DNA from: Endomychus coccineus
Lineage: Eukaryota > Arthropoda > Insecta > Coleoptera > Endomychidae
Length of the DNA: 64,000 nt
Assembly: GCA_958510875.1 (NCBI GenBank)
Contig: OY294068.1
Span: 34,142,297-34,206,296 of the forward strand
Reading direction: 5' to 3'
The notes under the pieces are model-generated. The model saw only the letters and a program-made list of their open reading frames with translations. It did not search any database and was not told the origin of the DNA. The position numbers and the translations under genes were made by a program. This document shows positions 57,881-64,000 of this stretch, one piece after another; positions within the stretch are counted from its first letter, which is position 1; each line of letters begins with the position of its first letter.

Positions 57881-58264
57881 ATGCTGTTTGTAGACCTCCA
57901 AGAGGCGATGTATGTATAGAAATAAGAAACTGTCCATACTTCGCTGACCTTTTAGACAGATCATCGATTCCAAGGCCTCATCATGTCATCAAATTGATCA
58001 GAAAACATCAGTGTGGATTCATAGATAATACTCCAAAAGTGTGCTGCGAGTTTCCTACACCTGTTCCAACAATACTTCCGGTATATCCAGAAATTAATGC
58101 GATTGAAGAATATGGAATAGAGGAAGATTTGACCCAACACGCTAACTTCAAGCTATTACCGAATGAAATTTGTGGAAGTATTCCGAATGATTTCAGAATT
58201 ACTTCTGGCACGAAGACGACTCTTGGAGAATTTCCTTGGATGGCTTTGATAGCTTATTACACAA
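57881..58264 (+). CDS. CLIP-domain serine protease, CLIP and activation-site exon
   Basis: The acceptor GGTTACAG ends at 57880. The exon begins one base into a codon, as in the CLIP-only gene. The CLIP domain has AVCRPPRGDVC, IRNC, then HQCGFIDNTPKVCC, spaced C-x7-C-x5-C-x26-C-x9-CC. A Pro/Glu linker of about 45 residues leads to ICGSIPNDFRITSGTKTTLG and EFPWMALIAYYT, the start of an S1 (trypsin-like) domain. Activation would cut after Arg in DFR-ITSG, and the lone Cys before it would tether the CLIP to the protease. The exon ends ACAA|GTTAGT (phase 1). Exons with the His, Asp and Ser of the triad are not seen up to 64000, so they lie beyond the window or are lost. Such proteases act in haemolymph cascades (melanisation, Toll). 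The subfamily cannot be set from one exon. Confidence 0.8.
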
Positions 58265-59070
58265 GTTAGTTTGAATATTATGTAAAATTTTCTTATGTCA
58301 TTCTTAAACAACGAAAATAGTTTTCTCTTTCCAATATCCGATATATTTCTAAATAGATAGTTGTTAGTTGAATCTATTGGTTATGCCATTGTAGCACCAT
58401 TGCTCAATTTAATATATTCTTTGGTATTTTTCAATCATTGACATGATGAATTTGTCTTTGTGCTGGCGCAATATGTTCACGTTGTCTTAACAAAAGCACT
58501 GCAGTGGTTTCTTTTATAATATTACATAATGGTGAAAGAAAGCAGCAAGTTCAAAAAATAAAATCGAACGCTAAAATAATACATATAGATTTTGATACAA
58601 TTAACTGTTTATTCAAGTCCATTTCACTTCCGAAGTAGGCACATGATTTTAGATTTCAGATTAGGTACATTAATTAGTTGCTATTTTTATTTTGAAATCA
58701 ATATATAGCTAGTCCAGTCAAAAGTGTGAAAAAATAGTTGTCATCACTAAAATTTTACAGACTGCACGAAAAAGCAAAATTATTTTTTCATCGTATTCAA
58801 GAGGACTTATACATTGTTAGTCAGAAAAAAGGGGGCTCGTCATTATTACTATTAATAAACAATGAAAAACCATTTTAAATTCAAAAATGGAATGTCTTCT
58901 ATAACAAATGGAATATCTCGGGCTCTTTTAATCCAAAGTTTCTGAAATTAAGTATCAGGGGTTTCTATGGTCCGCTGAACCCGAATCTGAAGTCAGAAAA
59001 TGAAAAATCAATCCCATTTGCTGAAAAACCCGGAAAAATTTACCATATCTCAGCAACAAACAACATTTTT
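58265..59070. other. Intron or flank, no recognisable exon
   Basis: Searched for a trypsin TAAHC block or GDSGGP block in all frames by eye and found neither. Confidence 0.4.
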
Positions 59071-61250
59071 AAGCTATTGCATATAGCTTTTATCGCGGGC
59101 TTTGAGCGCGGCGACCAAATCAAGAAATTCCGTAACGAAAAAACCTAAGACCTAAACAGCTAACATGTGTCAAATTAATTAATTAATTTGAAGTTTCTAA
59201 AAGTGAGAAATTTCTATATTCTATACGAATGTTATAACACTCTAGCACTTTAGACTCCGGGATTTTCACGTGACCTATCGAAATTAGAAGGTTCGAATTG
59301 TATAAAAACACAATTGCATGAGCGCCAGGCGTCCTATGTAATCAGCTACGAACGAAATGATTTTGACATATGCCTCTAGGAGCTCGCTATGCGTCAGTTA
59401 GAGTTTATACGTTAGACGTGCGTAGCTGAGACCTGAGAGTACCTGTTTCTATTTCAATTAAATTTTCCTATTTAATCGACATTTTGGGGCCCGAGACTAT
59501 GCTTTTTAGTTGGCCCCGTTCATAAACTAACGACATGGAGTGAAAACCGCATGCGAAAATTCCTTGCAAAGACGTTATATATTCCGAAGATTTCCACTTT
59601 TCTAACTCGCGAGCTACGCGCCCCTCACGTGAACGTCATTCGATTTATCGAAAATTAACCAATTTAAAACAGTTTTCGACCCCGTTTGTGGCTATTGCGA
59701 CCTTGTAAAAGGTTCAAAGTTAACATTTCGTTTTACATTCCACAACCACCCTTGACCAAGATAATTTTTAATTTGTAGTTCATTATTGTTTTACAACTGA
59801 AATAAATAGGTAGGAAATTTGTAGGTTATTGATGATGTCAGTGCGACAGTGACATAATTAAGAAAAAGCAGCCGCTCTAGCAGTGCAAAATAGAGTCGGC
59901 AATCTCGCTGTTCCCATTGAATTACGAACAGCAAATATTTCATTAACATCGAATAGAAAATGTATAGCCAAACGCGAACATTTTCCATTAACTTCAGCTC
60001 TTGCTATAACTATACATAAGTCGCAAGGTGGGACTTTTGACGAAATAGTATATGAGTATAGTAAAGCACATTCTCAGGAACTCGTTTATGTTGCGCTCTC
60101 TCGGGTGACTAATATTGAAAAATTGTATATCACGACAAAAAACGATAATTCTACATTCAAGTTTTATCTTAATCGAAGGCAAGCTGCATCGACTGCATCT
60201 TTGTTGCAAGAATTCAAAAGACTGTCGTTAAATAGTGTTCAGACGACAGTTCAAAGTGTCTTAGATTTCATTAGTAATAGAAATGGCATTTCAATAATGA
60301 CTTTCAATTGCTAAAGTCTAAATAGTCACAAATACGATTTACATGATTCAGTTACGAGACAAACAAATGTGTTACTTCTTACCGAAACTTGCATGGCGCA
60401 TGATAATCCGATTGAAATACCTAATTTCAATTGTATTGTTCAATTCAAACGAGATACTGTTCCAAAAGGTGGGGTAGCTATTTACCAAAATAATAATAAT
60501 GTTACTATACTAATATTACGACTCCGAATATTGAAATAAATATTGCACACGTTAGCGATGTTAATGTTAGGCGCTCATTTTTTGGAGATATTTGTGCGTG
60601 CTTATGCAAACTTAGAAATGGCCTACACATAGTCATGGTAGCAATTTACATTTCTCCGAATCCAAAATTGGACGAGGTAGAGCATTTTATTCATCGCACT
60701 TTACTGGAGTACACTGAAGAAGGGTGGAAAATACTTGGTACAAATGGTAATAAATTTCCACTTATCTTGGCTGGCGATTTCAACATCAACTTCGCTGATA
60801 AAAAATCAGAGCGGTTGACAACTTTTCTTTCGGAAAAATTGAATTTGAAAATGAATAATGATCCACACGAGTCCACAACAAAATATGGGACCACCATTGA
60901 CGCGGTATTTTCCAGATATTTAGAGGATATCAAGTCTCAAACTTATGTCTCTTATTTCAGTTATTCAGTTACCATAAACCTATAGTTTCAATGATAACAA
61001 ATTCCTGAATAACCTACATGTATTGTAAGATAATTAAAATATTTAAACGATATTAACTTCTCATTTATTCAATAAAAGAAAAAAAATTGTTTTCTTATCG
61101 GTCACCACGCTCTAAAAGTGTAACTTGAATTAATATCAAAGAAAAAAAAATACTGCATAAATTAAAAATAAATAAATAATTATAATTGCATAAGTTGAGA
61201 AAAAATGCTATGCAATAGCTTTACCGCGGCAGTCCCCGAGTGCCACACGT
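59071..61250 (+). mobile_element. Helentron family 1, deleted copy
   Basis: The 5' motif AAGCTATTGCATATAGC with TTTATCGCGGGCTTTGAGC lies at 59071-59110, and the 3' end GCTATGCAATAGC...GCCACACGT at 61207-61250. About 320 bp after the 5' motif match the other copy (47890-48210, inverted). Unlike that copy, this one keeps about 430 bp more before the helicase remnant. The coding remnant is the helicase tail plus endonuclease (59883-60985). It lies downstream of the last visible exon of the CLIP protease, so it may sit in that gene's intron. Confidence 0.8.
59883..60985 (+). pseudogene. Helentron helicase C-terminus fused to EEP endonuclease
   Basis: The helicase part (about 59890-60300) has IELRTANISLTS, HFPLTSALAITIHKSQGGTF (helicase motifs V and VI region) and ELVYVALSRVTNIEKLYIT. 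It runs without a stop into ISIMTFNC, the first strand of the endonuclease, proving the fused Rep-helicase-EEP order of Helentrons. TAA then replaces the CAA codon of the other copy. Downstream, LLLTETCMAHDN, a frameshift near 60510, VAIYISPNPKLDEVE, LAGDFNINFADKKSE and TTIDAVFSRY follow. The end YFSYSVTINL carries the same 8-bp duplication as the copy at 46897, losing the final catalytic His. Rep and most of the helicase are deleted. Confidence 0.85.
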
Positions 61251-61256
61251 CTTTTT

Positions 61257-61770
61257 TTCTCGGACTGTGGTATTGAAATGAGATGTCATCATGTGTTTCG
61301 GTACAATTCTCACTAAGATAAGGAAAATTCTGGAAAATTGGTGTAAAATGGCTTCGTTTTTCCTTCATATTCCTATCTCGGTCCTCGTCCAACGTGTCTA
61401 ACCACATGTTTTCTTGTTCGCTGAGTATTATATGGTCATAAAATCGAAACATACGACAGTTTTCCAGAAAACTCCGAAAAATGAAAATTTACCTTTTCTA
61501 ACTTTAATTATTTTGTTTTTCGGAAAATGTAATCAGTGTTATTGGAATACTAAGGTACCATGATGGTTCTCGGTACAAATTTCCCTGGAAGAAGGAAAAT
61601 TCAGGAAAATTGGTGGAAAATTGCGTCGTTTTTCTTCATATTCCTGTCTCGGGCCTCGTCCAACGTGTCAAATTATAGGTTTTTGTGGTCGCTGAGTATT
61701 ATTTTATGGTTATAAAATCGAAAGCAACTATAGTTCTCCGGAAAATGAAAATTTGATTACTCTTTGATAA
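61257..61770. repeat. Tandem repeat, about 271-bp unit (two units)
   Basis: CCTCGTCCAACGTGTC lies at 61383 and 61654. Each unit has GAAGGAAAATTC-like, GGAAAATTGGTG, CGTTTTTC-CTTCATATTCCT, CGCTGAGTATTAT and ATAAAATCGAAA blocks. A related inverted copy is at about 63700-64000, beyond the Helentron-like insertion at 61778-63218. Confidence 0.7.
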
Positions 61771-61777
61771 AAAAAAA

Positions 61778-63218
61778 GTCAGCGCACTCCGGGAGTGCAG
61801 GCAGAAGTGAAAACTTGAACTTATGGCGCGTTGGGCACTTTTTTGGGTGAGCATTTTTAGGTGCGCTCGCGACATGAGAAATTGTTCATAAAAAATCAAG
61901 TTTATCAAAGCAATGTGGGCACTTTTTGAATAGACATGAAGTATAATAATATAGAAACTATATTCGAAGGAAGTGGTTTTATTTAAATGAGTAAATATTA
62001 GTAAATAGTAAATACAAAATTTATCAATTCTCATCCATAATTTCAACAACTCTTACATCATCATTATCAGCATTTTCATCATTATTATCAGGATTTTCAT
62101 CAAATTCTAAAACTGAAACAATAGGTCTATGGTAACTAAAGTATGAAATGAACAATTTTGATTTAAATCTATTTATATATCTTGTGAATACTGCATCAAT
62201 AGTAGTTTTGTATTTTGTTGTGCTAAGATTGCGATCATTGGACATCGTTAAATCAAATTCTTCATATAAAAATTCAATTAATGATTGATTTTTGACATCT
62301 GCAAAGTTTTTGTTGAAATCTCCACTCAAAATCATAGGATAATGATCAAATCTTCTATTAATTTTCATCATAAATAGTGCGGAAGCAGCTTTAGAATAAA
62401 TGAATAAATTTGAATACAAGAACAGTAATTTTGTAAAAATTTATCAACTTCAAACTTTAAATGCAGCGCCTTTTTAAACGCTAGCGCCAAACTTGTATTC
62501 TTGTAATGTAACTGTTGGTAAAACAGGAAGTTGTCTCCCTAGCCGAAGAAAGAGACAGCTGATATATACCTATGCGTATACTAATAGTATTGTACGCTAT
62601 TGTAAACATATATATACCCCACGTGTTTCTCTTTTTTAGATAATTTTATTTAATAACGTGTTGCATTTGTTTATGTACGTATCATGTACGTAACAAAATT
62701 TACCAAATAAAATAATAATTTACTTACGTGATGACGAGCAGCAGTTGTAATAATGTATACAAAATATAGTAACACTATAGTATACAAAAGCACTACAACA
62801 ATGTTTTTATTAATTCTATTTACACTTTAGATTTGTTTTTTTAACACAATACCATAGCAGCAACACAAGTCAAATGAAATATTTAAATAAATAAATTTTT
62901 CGTTTAATATTCATTTATAAAATAAATATAAAAAACTCTCAATCTCGTCTGTCGCGAGGGCACGAACGAATGCCCATGCAAAGACTGCGTATAGCATGCA
63001 GCGCTCTCGCATACCTATACACTCTGAGTATACATAGGTATGTAATCTCGTCTGTCGCGAGAGCACGAACGAATGCCCATGCAAAGAGCGCGTATAGTAT
63101 ACATATATTATAAGAATACACGCGGAGTATATCTGTGTAAAATCTCATCTGTCGCGAGAACGGCTGAAAATGCTCTCCCACAAAAGTGCCCAACGCGCCA
63201 TAAGAAGTTTTCACTTCA
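61778..63218 (-). mobile_element. Helentron-like element family 2, copy B
   Basis: Nearly identical to 8918-9899 at both sides (about 61778-62422 and 62940-63218), with the same 3' hairpin, inverted subterminal blocks and tandem units. It keeps about 520 bp (62423-62940) not present in copy A. Flanks differ from copy A (poly-A at the left, AATTTCAGAAAATTG at the right), which fixes the ends. No Rep or helicase remains. Confidence 0.8.
62024..62419 (-). pseudogene. EEP endonuclease remnant, Helentron family 2
   Basis: The same C-terminal endonuclease as 9164-9613: ILSGDFNKNFADVKNQSLIE, TTIDAVFTRYINRF, YFSYHRPIVSVLEF and the acidic tail to IMDEN. Upstream, the sequence departs from copy A at about 62423, where copy A still encodes AVYISP. 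So each copy has a different internal breakpoint next to the same coding block. Confidence 0.75.
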
Positions 63219-63690
63219 AAAATTTCAGAAAATTGTAGTAAAAAATGTATATAATGATGATGATATTACTCGATTATATATAAAATATTCTCTTCTTTCA
63301 TATTATCAAAAAACAACTTTTATTGAGAAAAAATCGTGAATCTTGAATTTACCACAAAACCGCGAACTGTTCCGTTATGTTGTGAATTAGGTTTTATGTT
63401 ACTCAGCTGACAATTTTTTTTCGAATGCATGTATATGTTAATTTAGTTTACATAATTTTATTTTCGGTTACTAAGTTTTAATACAAATCGATATCTAATA
63501 GAATCCAAGTGTATTATGAATTAAAATAGAAAAAGGGACGTGATCTTACAGCCGTATCTCAGATACTATTGCCAGCATGCCAGTTCCACGTCAGCTTGTG
63601 TACAAGTACACGTAGGCCGCATCATCATTGATGTTTCAAAAACATCCGCTCGAGAGGTACTGTACATATCATAATAAGAGATACTTGGAA
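63219..63690. other. No recognisable gene
   Basis: Flank between the Helentron-like element and the inverted tandem-repeat relative. The plus frame 63073-63339 crosses the element border and is spurious. Confidence 0.35.
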
Positions 63691-63699
63691 CTCTTTATC

Positions 63700-64000
63700 A
63701 TAATAATTGTCTAAAAGTTTTTCGAAAAACAAAATAACAACTAAAGATTGTCATGTACCTAAATATGTGAAATTTTCATTTTCCAGAAAACTGTAGTTGC
63801 TTTTGATTTTATAACCATAAATAAATACTCAGCGACCAAAAAAACCTATAATTTGACAAATTGGATGAGGACCGAGACAATTTTTCTAGAATTTTTCTTC
63901 TTTTAGTGAAATTTTTACCGAGAACCACCTCATTATTCCATTAACATTGACTAAAATTTTTCGAAAAACAAAATAATTAAAGTTTGTCGTGTAGAAATGG
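63700..64000. repeat. Inverted relative of the 271-bp tandem unit
   Basis: Contains TTTTCGAAAAACAAAATAA (twice, about 63718 and 63958), AATACTCAGCGACCAAAAA and GGATGAGGACCGAGACAA, the reverse complements of blocks in 61257-61770. It continues past the window edge. Confidence 0.65.

Noticed and set aside
1..64000. LTR retrotransposons, CRISPR arrays, rRNA or tRNA genes
   Set aside because: No paired LTRs with gag-pol, no regularly spaced short repeats, no rRNA blocks and no cloverleaf candidates were seen on either strand.

Overview
This is a window of AT-rich eukaryotic DNA, most likely from an insect. The evidence is CLIP-domain and CLIP-serine-protease exons (an arthropod family), spliced signal-peptide exons with GT/AG borders, AATAAA poly(A) signals, and a dense load of arthropod-type transposable elements (Tc1/mariner superfamily, hAT, Helitron, Helentron, Penelope-like, non-LTR). 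The order or species cannot be fixed from the sequence. No bacterial-type operon, CRISPR array, rRNA gene or tRNA gene was seen.

Host genes are few and lie in the last third, plus one first exon on the minus strand. (1) A two-exon plus-strand gene (39477-39558 joined to 42688-43172) encodes a secreted protein of about 188 residues with one complete CLIP domain and no protease domain. (2) A plus-strand exon at 57881-58264 encodes a CLIP domain with the same cysteine spacing, followed by the activation site and first residues of a trypsin-like domain; later exons are not visible before the window ends. (3) A signal-peptide exon at 53088-53172 fits in phase either to that exon or to a short terminal exon at 54016-54200 that has its own poly(A) signal. 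(4) A signal-peptide first exon lies on the minus strand at 24670-24749. The two CLIP genes suggest a small innate-immunity or haemolymph-protease cluster whose introns have filled with transposons.

Transposon layout, left to right: a Helentron 3' end (435-479); a foldback element (1733-2712); a decayed Tc1/mariner-like element with long inverted repeats (6562-10211) carrying a Helentron-like insertion (8918-9899); a three-unit repeat (10712-11415); a Tc1/mariner-like element whose transposase has an intron and D-41-D spacing (12416-14791); a mariner (14846-17696) split by another D-41-D element (15170-16614); a LINE remnant (about 18950-19735); a 1.3 kb foldback (21034-22332); a Penelope-like element (PLE) with GIY-YIG endonuclease and a hammerhead-like ribozyme (22574-23858); a deleted hAT with perfect 8-bp target duplication (25395-27083); a deleted mariner (27982-28680); a long-inverted-repeat Tc1/mariner-like element (29490-31805); a mariner shell filled with LINE sequence (31808-33236); an hAT MITE (34688-35065) and a LINE (35640-37190).

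The right part holds the CLIP genes. Their introns and flanks carry four more PLE-derived blocks, an RNase H LINE fragment, a second PLE family, a 1.2 kb foldback (50832-52007), an hAT MITE (54726-54917), a non-autonomous Helitron (55094-55771), two Helentrons with helicase and endonuclease remnants (46633-48276 and 59071-61250), and a second copy of the Helentron-like family (61778-63218) inside another repeat.

The observations most worth following are the hammerhead-like ribozymes in inverted PLE termini, a frameshifting 8-bp duplication shared by two separate Helentron copies, the doubled Helentron 5' end, the intron-bearing D-41-D transposase, and the CLIP-only gene beside a CLIP protease.
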